23,089 nucleotides of DNA from CAWBNS01 sp964445105 (GTDB lineage Bacteria > Chlamydiota > Chlamydiia > Chlamydiales > JAJFMA01): positions 1 to 23,089 of the forward strand of contig CAYUJS010000029.1 of NCBI GenBank assembly GCA_964445105.1, in the 5' to 3' direction. Below are positions 15,752 through 23,089 of the stretch, piece after piece. Each line of letters starts with the position of its first letter. Within the stretch, counting starts at the first letter, position 1. The notes under the pieces were generated by a model. That model did not search any database. It had not been told where the DNA came from and was given only the letters and a program-made list of their open reading frames with translations. Both the position numbers and the translations under genes were made by a program.

Positions 15752-16849
15752 ATGTCTGAGCAAATAGAATTTTCCCGTACACGTCCCTTTCTTGCTACGA
15801 TCAAAGACAGGCGCATGCTTACAGGGCCTACCTCTGACAAGCAGACACTGCACTTAGAACTGGATATTGCTACCTCGGGGATCAATTACAAGGTCGGCGA
15901 TAGTTTGGGTATATACCCTACTAACGATCCCGATTTGGTCCAGCGGATCATTCATTGTGTCGAGGGGGACGGGGCATCTTTGATCAAAACGCGCGAAGGC
16001 CAACAGATGTCTTTGGAGGTCTTCTTAAATGCACATGCCAACATTAATCGTTGTTCACAGAAATTAGCGGCCAGCGTCGGCGCGACGGCATTGTCAAGGG
16101 AAGTTTTGGAGCAATATGAGGTTTGGGATTTCCTTGAGGAGCATGTAGACAAGAGAAGATTGGTGCCGCAGGAGCTATGCGGTCTGCTTGGTCCTATGTT
16201 ACCCCGCTTCTATTCGATAGCCTCCTCGCCTGTTATCCACCCCCATGAAGCACACCTAACCGTAGCGCTAACGGAATTTGAGACGCTTGGGCGTAGACGT
16301 TTGGGAGTATGCTCGCACTACTTGTCGCGTTTAGCTCCCACGCAGGAATCGGTTGTGCCTCTTTATCTTCAACCATCTAAAGAGTTTACTTTACCGGCAG
16401 ACAGCTCGGCCTCGATCATCATGGTAGGGCCTGGAACTGGTGTGGCGCCCTATAGGGGATTCATGCAAGAGCGCGTTGCCTGCGCTGCTCCAGGAAACAA
16501 CTGGCTCTTTTTTGGAGAACGGAACCGCGCGACTGACTTTTACTACGAAGAGTATTGGACAGAGCTGCAGCGCCGCGGCTGGTTGCGTCTCGATACTGCT
16601 TTCAGCCGGGATCAGGCAGAAAAAATCTATGTCCAGCATCGTATCCGCGAGCGTGGACACGACATAGTGCGTTGGCTACAAGACGGGGCCTATTTCTTTG
16701 TCTGCGGGGAGGCGCAGGCCATGGCTAAGGACGTCGACGCCGTTTTGCATGAAATTCTCGGCCAATATGGCGGGCTCTCCGCTGATCAAGCCAAAGCTTA
16801 CGTCAAGCAACTGCGCCAAGAGAAGCGCTACTTACGGGACGTCTATTAG
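15752..16849 (+). CDS. CysJ-like NADPH:flavin (sulfite reductase flavoprotein-type) reductase lacking the flavodoxin domain
   Basis: The 365-residue product corresponds to the ferredoxin-NADP reductase-like C-terminal half of CysJ and cytochrome P450 reductase. An FAD-binding connecting domain comes first, with RFYSIASS at 152-159 and RRRLGVCSHYL at 181-191. The NADP-binding part follows, with GPGTGVAPYRGF at 226-237, FFGERN at 253-258, YVQHRI at 293-298 and CGEAQAMAKDV at 318-328; it ends in DVY. The N-terminal FMN-binding flavodoxin domain of full CysJ (about 600 aa) is absent. Chlamydial genomes carry a similar short 'CysJ' without a CysI partner, so the true electron acceptor is probably something else, perhaps a separate flavodoxin or ferredoxin. 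That is inference. The start ATG 15752 has TAGG 5-8 nt upstream. A terminator-like hairpin follows the gene. Confidence 0.88.
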   Translation: MSEQIEFSRTRPFLATIKDRRMLTGPTSDKQTLHLELDIATSGINYKVGDSLGIYPTNDPDLVQRIIHCVEGDGASLIKTREGQQMSLEVFLNAHANINRCSQKLAASVGATALSREVLEQYEVWDFLEEHVDKRRLVPQELCGLLGPMLPRFYSIASSPVIHPHEAHLTVALTEFETLGRRRLGVCSHYLSRLAPTQESVVPLYLQPSKEFTLPADSSASIIMVGPGTGVAPYRGFMQERVACAAPGNNWLFFGERNRATDFYYEEYWTELQRRGWLRLDTAFSRDQAEKIYVQHRIRERGHDIVRWLQDGAYFFVCGEAQAMAKDVDAVLHEILGQYGGLSADQAKAYVKQLRQEKRYLRDVY

Positions 16850-16880
16850 GACTTTACGATTATTCTACCCGCGCACATCA

Positions 16881-16910
16881 AAAAAATGCTATAGGGTGAG
16901 CGCATTTTTT
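16881..16910. terminator. Intrinsic (possibly bidirectional) terminator after the cysJ-like gene
   Basis: AAAAAATGC (16881-16889) pairs perfectly with GCATTTTTT (16902-16910) around a 12-nt loop, so there is a T-run at the 3' end on both strands. The stem is A/T-rich with a small G/C core, so strength may be moderate. It lies between the stop at 16849 and the ribosome binding site of moxR. Confidence 0.6.
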
Positions 16911-16932
16911 ACTATAAAGGGGGGGCTGTCAC

Positions 16933-17922
16933 ATGCCGTTGGATGTGGATGCAATTACTAATCAAGTGCGCGCTGCGCGTGAAAAAATTATAGAGGCGCG
17001 CGAGGCAATAGCGAAAACGATCGTAGGCCAAACGGTTTTGCTCGATCGCATGATGATTGCGTTGTTAGCGGATGGCCATATTCTTGTCGAGGGAGTGCCG
17101 GGGCTGGCTAAAACCTTGGCGATGACTACCTTGGCCAAAGTGACGCGTTGCGATTTCAAACGCATCCAATTTACACCTGACCTTCTCCCTTCGGATTTGA
17201 TAGGGACATCAATTTACAATCCGAAGGAGGGGACTTTCTCGGTCAGGCAAGGACCGATATTTACCAATATCGTGTTAGCTGACGAGATCAACCGCGCGCC
17301 TGGGAAGGTGCAGGCAGCGCTACTAGAGGTGATGCAAGAAAGACAGGTCACGATTTTAGGTGTTACCTATCAAACCGGTACACCATATTTGGTCATTGCC
17401 ACGCAGAACCCCATTGAGCAAGAGGGGACCTACCCCTTGCCCGAAGCGCAAGTAGATCGTTTCATGATGAAGGTGAAGGTAGGCTATCCGACCCTGGAAG
17501 AAGAAAAAGAGATCGTAAAAAGGTGGGCATATATTGGACCGACCCCACAGGCGCAACCTGTGATCTCAGCAGAAGAGATTTTGGCTGCTCGCAAGGTGGT
17601 GAATACAATTTATGTGGACGACAGAATCTTAAGTTATATTTTACAGATCGTCTTTGCCACCCGCTATCCCAAGCAGTATGAAGCGAATATAGAGGGCTTG
17701 TTGGAATTCGGCGCCTCGCCGCGTGCTAGCATGGCCTTGAAGATTTGCGGCCAAGCGCACGCTTTTCTGCAAGGTCGAGGCTATGTGACCCCTCATGACA
17801 TCAAGAACGTCGCGCACGACGTTTTGCGTCACCGCCTCAGATTAAGTTATGAAGCGGAGGCACAAGAGCTTACTGCTGACGACGTCATTAACCGCATCTT
17901 AGAGTCCGTACTGGTGCCTTAA
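16933..17922 (+). CDS. MoxR-family AAA+ ATPase
   Basis: The 329-residue product is a full-length MoxR AAA+ ATPase. Walker A is GVPGLAKT (54-61), Walker B is IVLADEIN (113-120), and sensor 1 lies in ATQNPIEQEGTYPLPEAQVDR (156-176, the MoxR signature). A helical lid domain makes up the last 120 residues. MoxR proteins act as chaperone-like ATPases that help mature or insert metal centres and envelope complexes, usually with DUF58 and VWA partners encoded beside them, as here. The ATG at 16933 follows AAAGGGGGGG (G7 at 16919-16925), a long G-run Shine-Dalgarno. It is the first gene of a three-gene operon with a 1-nt gap to the next. Confidence 0.95.
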   Translation: MPLDVDAITNQVRAAREKIIEAREAIAKTIVGQTVLLDRMMIALLADGHILVEGVPGLAKTLAMTTLAKVTRCDFKRIQFTPDLLPSDLIGTSIYNPKEGTFSVRQGPIFTNIVLADEINRAPGKVQAALLEVMQERQVTILGVTYQTGTPYLVIATQNPIEQEGTYPLPEAQVDRFMMKVKVGYPTLEEEKEIVKRWAYIGPTPQAQPVISAEEILAARKVVNTIYVDDRILSYILQIVFATRYPKQYEANIEGLLEFGASPRASMALKICGQAHAFLQGRGYVTPHDIKNVAHDVLRHRLRLSYEAEAQELTADDVINRILESVLVP

Positions 17923-17923
17923 G

Positions 17924-18805
17924 ATGGCTTCTTTGGAGACTTTAGCGCACATCCGTAAAATACAGATTCGTACCCAAAAACTGGTTGCAGAGTTGTTGGC
18001 AGGTGCCTACCATTCTGCCTTTAAAGGGCAAGGGCTGGAATTTGTCGAGGTGAGAGAATACCAGCCAGAAGATGACGCAAGGCGTATCGACTGGAACATT
18101 ACGGCCCGCACGAATCGCCCTTATGTCAAGAATTATCATGAAGAGAGACAGCTCACGGTGATGCTGGTGGTAGATATCTCTGCTTCGTCGTATTTCGGCA
18201 CAGGTTTGAGAAGAAAAAACGCCATCATAGCTGAGATCGGTGCGCTTCTTGCCTTTTCAGCGATAGAAAACAACGATCGTATTGGTCTTATTCTATTCAC
18301 CGATGGTGTGGAGAAGTATGTGCCTCCAAAAATCGGTCTAAGGCATACTTTGAGGATAATTCGCGAGCTGCTTACCTTTGAGCCAAAGCGGCGAGGCACA
18401 GACATCGAGCAGGCGCTCAGTTTTTTAGGCCGGGTACAGCGCAAAAATTGTGTCTGCTTTCTGCTCTCAGACTTTCTTTCAAGCGGTTACGAACAAGCTT
18501 TGAAAATAGCTAGCAAGCGTTTTGACTTAATTACTGTGCGTATCTCCGATCCACGCGAAGGGTTGCTCCCCGGGCTGGGCCTTTTTCGTGTGCGCGATCT
18601 TGAGTCAGAGGAGATACGCTGGGTAGACACTTCATCTTTAGCTGTTCGCGACCGGTTTGCTGGACGTGCTGAAGCGCGTGCTAAAGGGCTGGCCCAAACG
18701 ATGTCTCGTTTGGGCGTAGGTTACATACCGATCCGTACTGATCATCCCTATACAGAAGCCATCCGTTGTTATTTTGATCGACGTAAACACAAGCGAGAGC
18801 GATGA
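17924..18805 (+). CDS. DUF58 (von Willebrand A-like) protein of the MoxR operon
   Basis: The 293-residue product has the DUF58 hallmark EFVEVREYQPEDDARRIDWN (about 39-58). A von Willebrand A-like fold follows, with the metal-site motif DISAS (D84, S86, S88), the strand GLILFTDGVE and FLLSDFLSS near the third metal position. It has no transmembrane segment, so is cytoplasmic. It is the usual partner of the MoxR ATPase encoded 1 nt upstream, and probably a substrate adaptor. Its TGA overlaps the ATG of the next gene by 4 nt (ATGA), which implies translational coupling. Confidence 0.93.
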   Translation: MASLETLAHIRKIQIRTQKLVAELLAGAYHSAFKGQGLEFVEVREYQPEDDARRIDWNITARTNRPYVKNYHEERQLTVMLVVDISASSYFGTGLRRKNAIIAEIGALLAFSAIENNDRIGLILFTDGVEKYVPPKIGLRHTLRIIRELLTFEPKRRGTDIEQALSFLGRVQRKNCVCFLLSDFLSSGYEQALKIASKRFDLITVRISDPREGLLPGLGLFRVRDLESEEIRWVDTSSLAVRDRFAGRAEARAKGLAQTMSRLGVGYIPIRTDHPYTEAIRCYFDRRKHKRER

Positions 18806-19800
18806 ACCGCTGGTTGCTATTGGCTTTAATCTGTTTGACCGCGAACCTGTACGCTGCCTCTGCTCTACTCAAGAGTAGCCAATCTGTGGTCTCTTTGGAC
18901 GATCAATTTACCTTGACATTGACTGTAGAGTACCCCTCTGGCTATACCCTCAAAGCTCCTGACGCAAGCCGCTTGCTCTGGCAGCAGATTGCGTTTACCC
19001 AACCTGCATTTACGCTAGTCTCTCAGCGCAATGATCCCGCTGTGGCGCTCTCTGGGACTCTGCAGCAGCAGTTTCACTATGAGCTAGAACCTTGGCAAGA
19101 GGGTAAACATCGATTGGGTCTGGGAGTAATCTTCTTTAAAAATGGACAAGAAGAAGTAACTGTTTTGTCTAACACGGTGGAAATTGAGGTTCTGTCACCT
19201 GGGCAGATCGTACTACAAGCCGCTTCCCCTCTAGTCGTCACGCTTAATCCGCAGTTAGAGTTGGACACTTTCAATCAAAGGTATTTGACCGAAGAGAAAT
19301 TGCAGCAGCCTTTGCGCAACAGAACAGCCGCCGAAAGGCATACCTTTCCTTGGCACTATTTAGTAGGCTATTTTGCTGTTTGTGCGCTCGCAGCCTTGGG
19401 AGGATTGCGCTACCGGCGTGTCCGAAAAGTTTTTAAGGCAGCCACTATCGCTCCGAAGCCTTATACGGTCGTTTTATCCAAGCTATCCAAACTCGAAAAC
19501 AGAATCCCAAAAACTGTGGCAGGCCACGACGTTTTTTTTGTTGAACTAAGCAGCGCGATCAGGGCTTACCTCGAGCAGGTTACCGGTAGCAACGCGCCAG
19601 AGCAAACTACGCCAGAGTTTCTCGCTGCCCTAGCAAATAGCCCCGCGCTGAAAGTCAAGGATCGCCAGGCCATTGCTGAGTTGTTAATGCAGGCAGATTT
19701 GGTCAAATTTGCCGCACAACCAACAACAGTCGAGGCGTGCCGTGCCGCTTTGCAAGCCGCTAAAAAAGTGGTGGACAGTTGTTCAGACAGCTGGATTTAG
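18802..19800 (+). CDS. BatD-like membrane protein
   Basis: The 332-residue product opens with a signal peptide (MNRWLLLALICLTANLYAAS). An extracytoplasmic beta-rich domain of about 160 residues follows (SLDDQFTLTLTVEY..., NTVEIEVL). One transmembrane helix lies at about 184-202 (WHYLVGYFAVCALAALGGL). A basic stop-transfer and a helical cytoplasmic domain of about 125 residues complete it. This matches BatD/DUF4381-type proteins of MoxR operons: an exported Ig-like domain joined to a cytosolic helical tail. The start overlaps the DUF58 stop. The gene is followed directly by an intrinsic terminator, so the operon lacks the membrane VWA proteins BatA and BatB often found in these clusters. Confidence 0.8.
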   Translation: MNRWLLLALICLTANLYAASALLKSSQSVVSLDDQFTLTLTVEYPSGYTLKAPDASRLLWQQIAFTQPAFTLVSQRNDPAVALSGTLQQQFHYELEPWQEGKHRLGLGVIFFKNGQEEVTVLSNTVEIEVLSPGQIVLQAASPLVVTLNPQLELDTFNQRYLTEEKLQQPLRNRTAAERHTFPWHYLVGYFAVCALAALGGLRYRRVRKVFKAATIAPKPYTVVLSKLSKLENRIPKTVAGHDVFFVELSSAIRAYLEQVTGSNAPEQTTPEFLAALANSPALKVKDRQAIAELLMQADLVKFAAQPTTVEACRAALQAAKKVVDSCSDSWI

Positions 19801-19816
19801 GCGTAGGGCCCTCTCG

Positions 19817-19837
19817 GAGCCAGTAGGCTCTTTTTTT
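19817..19837 (+). terminator. Intrinsic terminator of the MoxR operon
   Basis: GAGCC (19817-19821), loop AGTA, GGCTC (19826-19830), then seven T (19831-19837). A classic short hairpin and T-tract 16 nt after the stop of the BatD-like gene. Confidence 0.88.
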
Positions 19838-19852
19838 AGCATTCGCCCTGTC

Positions 19853-19881
19853 TTGCTAGAATTACTGGGACATCGTATTCT
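19853..19881 (+). promoter_or_regulatory. Candidate promoter of dapA-asd-dapL
   Basis: TTGCTA (19853-19858) and TATTCT (19876-19881) with a 17-bp spacer lie after the terminator of the previous operon and 22 nt before the dapA ATG. Position and spacing support a housekeeping-type promoter. Confidence 0.5.
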
Positions 19882-19903
19882 CTTGGCATCAAAGGAGCAT
19901 TTC

Positions 19904-20800
19904 ATGGTTCTACGCGGAGTAATCACAGCGCTTGTCACTCCTTTTACTGGCGAAGGGGTCGATTGCGAGGGGTTGGCTGCTAACATAGCGGATCAGCTTG
20001 TTGCTGGGGTGAATGGGCTTATCGTGTTAGGCACCACGGGGGAGGACACCACAGTTTTATCCGCTGAGCGTACACAAATCATGGAAGTGGCGGTGGCGAC
20101 AGCTAAGGGGAAGGTGCCTTTGATTGTCGGCGTCACTGACAACAGTACAGCGCGTGCGGTCGATAAGGCGGCTCGAGCAAGAGAAGGTGGGGCCGATGTA
20201 CTGCTTCTCTGCATGCCTTACTACAACAAGCCCTCGCAGGAGGGCATGGTCCGGCATATCGAAGCGGTGGCGGCTGCTGGGCGGCTGCCTATTATGCTCT
20301 ACAATCATCCAGGGCGCACGGGCGTTACTCTGTGGCCAGAAACTGTGCTGCGCTTAGCCAAAAATCGTCAGATCATCGGCATTAAGGATTGTACGGGCGA
20401 TCTGAATCAGGTGGCCACTGTACTGGCCCAGGCGCCGGACCATTTTTGCGTGATGACCGGTGACGATTCTCTGGTCTTGCCGATGATGTCTCTGGGAGCA
20501 ACTGGTGTTTGTTCAGTGATTTCTAATCTAATTCCACGGCAAGTTGTACAAATGGTTAAGGCGCATGCTGCCGGGCAACTAGCGGAAGCGCGCGAGTTTT
20601 TTTCTCAGCTCTATCCATTCATCCAAGCGGCCTTCATTGAGTCGAATCCCATTCCCATCAAGACGGCCATGTCGCTTTGCGGTAAAGCCGCCGGACCCTT
20701 GCGTCTACCTCTTTGCGAGCTGCAACCGCAAAATTTGGCTCACTTAAAACAACTCCTCGAGCAAATGCAGCTGCTGCCCTTGGCAAAAGCAGGTCTATAA
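19904..20800 (+). CDS. dapA: 4-hydroxy-tetrahydrodipicolinate synthase
   Basis: It condenses pyruvate and aspartate semialdehyde to 4-hydroxy-tetrahydrodipicolinate, the first step of the diaminopimelate/lysine branch, in the cytoplasm. The 298-residue product is a complete TIM barrel of normal length. The catalytic residues fall at the same numbers as in E. coli: T44 and T45 in GTTGE, Y107 in MPYYNKPSQEG, Y133 in YNHPGRTG with R138, and the Schiff-base lysine K161 in GIKDCTGD. The start is ATG 19904-19906: AAAGGAG is 6 nt upstream and the family begins MxxRGxITALVTPF. A longer in-frame reading from 19709 would overlap the BatD-like gene and the terminator. It is followed without a gap by asd. 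Confidence 0.97.
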   Translation: MVLRGVITALVTPFTGEGVDCEGLAANIADQLVAGVNGLIVLGTTGEDTTVLSAERTQIMEVAVATAKGKVPLIVGVTDNSTARAVDKAARAREGGADVLLLCMPYYNKPSQEGMVRHIEAVAAAGRLPIMLYNHPGRTGVTLWPETVLRLAKNRQIIGIKDCTGDLNQVATVLAQAPDHFCVMTGDDSLVLPMMSLGATGVCSVISNLIPRQVVQMVKAHAAGQLAEAREFFSQLYPFIQAAFIESNPIPIKTAMSLCGKAAGPLRLPLCELQPQNLAHLKQLLEQMQLLPLAKAGL

Positions 20801-21820
20801 ATGCGCATCCCTGTAGGTATCCTGGGCGCTACTGGGTTGGTAGGGAAGCACTACCTTAGCTTGCTAGCCGACCACCCCTGGTTTGAGGTAACGCACATCG
20901 CTGCCTCGGAGAAATCTGCGGGGAAGACCCTTTTAGAAGCAGTGCCCACAGCCCCAGCCTCGCTGGCCAATCTGCCTTTACAATCGATCAAGGATATTCA
21001 GCAGGCCAAGAAAAACTGCCGCCTCATCTTTTCTGCGGTCGGGTCTGACGCTGCCAAGCAATTCGAGGAGAGTTATGCAGCGGCGGGTTTGGCGGTAATC
21101 TCCAATGCTTCTTGCCACCGCGATACGGCCGATGTTCCGATGATCATTCCAGAAATTAACCCAGAGCACCTCGAATGGCTTCCTAAGCAGCAGAAGGCAC
21201 GAGGCTGGGCTGAGGGCTTTATCGTCACTAAGCCCAACTGTACGATTCAATGTCTATTACTGCCTTTAGCCCCGCTTCACCATGTGTTTAAGGCAACACA
21301 GCTTAGCTTGACCACCATGCAGGCTATCAGCGGTGCTGGCTATCCAGGGATCCCTGCGCTCGACATTGTAGATGTTGTGAGTCCTTTCATCGAGGGTGAA
21401 GAAGAGAAGCTGTGCCAGGAGCCGCTTAAAATTTTAGGGTGCGAGGAATTGATTATCTCTGCCCAATGCAATCGCATACCTACGCGCGATGGCCACTTCA
21501 TCCAAGTGGCGGTAAAATTTGCGCAGCGGCCTACACAAGAGCAAATCTTAGCGCTATGGGATAGCTATAAACCGCTGCCACAGCTTCTGCACCTTCCTTC
21601 CGCGCCAGAACGTCCGGTTGTCTATGTCGAGGGGCCTGAAACGCAATGGGATCTTATGCGAGGTGATGGTATGTCCGTCAGTGTGGGACAGCTTAAACCG
21701 TGCGTTCATCTGGATTTTTCATTCCTGGCCCTCTCACACAATGTCATTCGCGGTGCCGCCGGCGGGGGAGTTCTAACGGCAGAGTTGCTGGTGGCGCAAA
21801 ACTATCTAAAGGGATTCTAA
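20801..21820 (+). CDS. asd: Aspartate-semialdehyde dehydrogenase
   Basis: It reduces aspartyl phosphate to aspartate semialdehyde with NADPH, giving the substrate of the DapA encoded just upstream. The 339-residue product has the N-terminal nucleotide motif GILGATGLVG (6-15). The catalytic cysteine is C147 in VTKPNCTIQC, and the general base is H232 in NRIPTRDGHFIQV. The spacing and the RIPTRDGHF form point to the archaeal/fungal-type branch of ASADHs rather than the E. coli type. The ATG follows the dapA TAA with no spacer, and AGG inside the dapA end acts as ribosome binding site, so the two are surely co-translated. Confidence 0.95.
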   Translation: MRIPVGILGATGLVGKHYLSLLADHPWFEVTHIAASEKSAGKTLLEAVPTAPASLANLPLQSIKDIQQAKKNCRLIFSAVGSDAAKQFEESYAAAGLAVISNASCHRDTADVPMIIPEINPEHLEWLPKQQKARGWAEGFIVTKPNCTIQCLLLPLAPLHHVFKATQLSLTTMQAISGAGYPGIPALDIVDVVSPFIEGEEEKLCQEPLKILGCEELIISAQCNRIPTRDGHFIQVAVKFAQRPTQEQILALWDSYKPLPQLLHLPSAPERPVVYVEGPETQWDLMRGDGMSVSVGQLKPCVHLDFSFLALSHNVIRGAAGGGVLTAELLVAQNYLKGF

Positions 21821-23020
21821 ATGCTAGCAGAAAAAGGGGCCGTTCCCCGCAATCCACACATCGCTAAGCTCACCTCCGGTTATCTCTTCCCAGAAATTCA
21901 GCGCCGTACAAAAGCGTTTCAAACGCAACACCCCGAAGCGCAACTTATCAATCTTGGCATAGGCGACACGACACGCCCTCTTGCACCGTTTGTTGCTAAT
22001 GCCATGGCAGCCTGTGCTAAGGAATTGGCGACTGTGGAGGGGTACAGCGGGTACGGACCGGAGCAGGGTCAAGAAGCCTTAAGGCGTGCTATTGCCTCTG
22101 CGTTTTATCCTAATCTATCCTGGGAAGAGGTTTTTGTTTCCGACGGCGCCGCTTGCGATATAGGGCGGCTGCAGCTTTTGTTTGGTGCTAACAGTTCGAT
22201 CGCGATTCAAAATCCCACCTACCCCGCTTATTTTGACAGCGCTGTGATTCAGGGCATGCCCTCAGCAACGCTTTTAGAATGCCATCCGGGAAATGGCTTC
22301 TTTCCCGATTTTCACACCACCGGGCGTAGCGATCTCATCTATATTTGTTCGCCAAATAATCCTACGGGTACAGCAGCAACCCACGAGCAGCTGGCACAGC
22401 TGGTTGCTTGGGCAAAGCGACACGGTTCGATCATTATTTTTGATGCGGCCTATGCGGGGTACATCCAGGATGCTGCTCTACCAAAATCTATTTACGAAGT
22501 GCCCGGCGCCCATGAGGTGGCTATTGAGATAAACTCTTTTTCCAAACTTGCAGGGTTCACAGGGGTGCGCTTAGGCTGGACGGTCGTACCGAAAGCCTTG
22601 TGTTATGCTGAGGGCCATTCCGTTTGGACAGACTGGACCCGCGTGGTCACTACAGTCTTCAACGGAGCCAGCTGTATCGCTCAGCGCGGAGGGCTGGCTG
22701 TGCTAAGCGCCCAGGGGCAGCTGGAGTGCAAACAAATCGTGCAAGAGTATCTCCAGAGCGCAGCGCTTCTTAAAGAGGCTTTTGAGAAGCTGGGCTATGC
22801 CGTTTACGGTGGGGAGCACGCTCCGTATATTTGGGTGCATTTTCCAGCAAAATCTTCTTGGGATGTCTTTGCGGAGCTATTAGAGCGCGTCCACCTCATC
22901 TCTATACCGGGTTCAGGCTTTGGTTCGGCAGGGGAGGGGTTTGTGCGCATCAGCGCTTTCGCTTCCAAGCAGAAGGTGCTGGAGGCTGTAGACAGACTGG
23001 CCTTACCGTTTTTGGATTAG
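21821..23020 (+). CDS. dapL: LL-diaminopimelate aminotransferase
   Basis: This PLP enzyme converts tetrahydrodipicolinate directly to LL-diaminopimelate using glutamate, by-passing the succinylase and acetylase routes. It is typical of plants, cyanobacteria and Chlamydiae. The 399-residue product is a fold-type I aminotransferase. The family start PHIAKLTSGYLFPEI is present (12-26), with INLGIGDTT at 43-51, the cofactor loop SDGAACDIG (107-115), SPNNPTG (177-183), D208 and Y211 contacting PLP, the Schiff-base lysine K242 in INSFSKLAGFTGVRLGW, and substrate-binding R376. The ATG directly follows the asd TAA, with AAAGGG inside asd as ribosome binding site. Only 69 nt remain after the stop; no clear terminator is seen there, so the operon may continue outside the window. 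Confidence 0.96.
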   Translation: MLAEKGAVPRNPHIAKLTSGYLFPEIQRRTKAFQTQHPEAQLINLGIGDTTRPLAPFVANAMAACAKELATVEGYSGYGPEQGQEALRRAIASAFYPNLSWEEVFVSDGAACDIGRLQLLFGANSSIAIQNPTYPAYFDSAVIQGMPSATLLECHPGNGFFPDFHTTGRSDLIYICSPNNPTGTAATHEQLAQLVAWAKRHGSIIIFDAAYAGYIQDAALPKSIYEVPGAHEVAIEINSFSKLAGFTGVRLGWTVVPKALCYAEGHSVWTDWTRVVTTVFNGASCIAQRGGLAVLSAQGQLECKQIVQEYLQSAALLKEAFEKLGYAVYGGEHAPYIWVHFPAKSSWDVFAELLERVHLISIPGSGFGSAGEGFVRISAFASKQKVLEAVDRLALPFLD

Positions 23021-23089
23021 AAGTTGCAGGGTGGATACCAACCTCTAGTTAGAAATTCTCGTTTCATTTAATTCCACTTTCGTGTAATG

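Noticed and set aside
19709..19903. Longer N-terminus for dapA
   Set aside because: It would overlap the BatD-like gene and run through an intrinsic terminator and promoter; the ATG at 19904 has a strong Shine-Dalgarno sequence and gives E. coli residue numbering.
1..23089. CRISPR array, integrase, transposase or attachment site
   Set aside because: No regularly spaced repeats and no recombinase or transposase motifs were seen on either strand.
23021..23089. Terminator after dapL
   Set aside because: GGTGG/CCAACC could pair with a bulge, but no T-run follows closely; too weak to call.

Overview
The window looks like about 23 kb of chromosome from a member of the Chlamydiae, probably an environmental (amoeba- or animal-associated) lineage rather than the genus Chlamydia. 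The reasons are combined. There is an LL-diaminopimelate aminotransferase (DapL) route to meso-diaminopimelate. dxr sits directly before an oversized RseP-type site-2 protease, as in Chlamydia. There is a short CysJ-like flavoprotein reductase without a flavodoxin domain. An FHA-transmembrane protein resembles SctD/CdsD of type III secretion, and GspL/GspM-like secretion proteins are present. A nuclease of the AAA-ATPase-like/PD-(D/E)XK family, often expanded in intracellular bacteria, is present as a pseudogene. Base composition looks close to 50% GC by eye, higher than classical Chlamydia. The assignment is inference; no rRNA or tRNA gene is in the window to settle it.

Layout. 1-1640 is gene-poor and probably decayed: a possible gene start running off the left edge, about 1 kb with no convincing gene, then a small unknown ORF behind a strong but out-of-frame ribosome binding site. 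1644-8197 (minus strand) is a tight cluster, dxr - rseP - FHA membrane protein - hisS. 8270-11813 (minus) is an accessory island: an AlbA_2/Schlafen-type DNA-binding regulator-like ATPase, and upstream of it a DUF1703-type ATPase/nuclease broken by four in-frame stops and one frameshift. 11889-15438 (minus) is an operon of a GspL-like protein, a GspM/PilO-like protein and a repeat-containing lipoprotein. 15439-15751 is a divergent intergenic region with notable inverted and direct repeats.

15752-23020 (plus strand) holds a CysJ-like reductase followed by a hairpin, a MoxR - DUF58 - BatD-like operon ending in a clear intrinsic terminator, and then dapA - asd - dapL. The last three genes are packed without spacer behind their own likely promoter.

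How they work together: asd, dapA and dapL make the peptidoglycan precursor/lysine branch (aspartokinase and dapB are not in the window). dxr feeds the MEP isoprenoid pathway, which supplies the undecaprenyl carrier. RseP handles envelope regulated proteolysis. The MoxR-DUF58-BatD set is usually linked to assembly or chaperoning of envelope complexes. The GspL/M-like pair points to type II secretion/type IV pilus-like machinery. I found no clearly undescribed multi-gene system. The best leads are the stop-riddled but otherwise coherent nuclease gene, the orphan SctD-like FHA protein, the G7/C7 hairpin inside the AlbA-type gene, and the repeat-rich divergent intergenic region.
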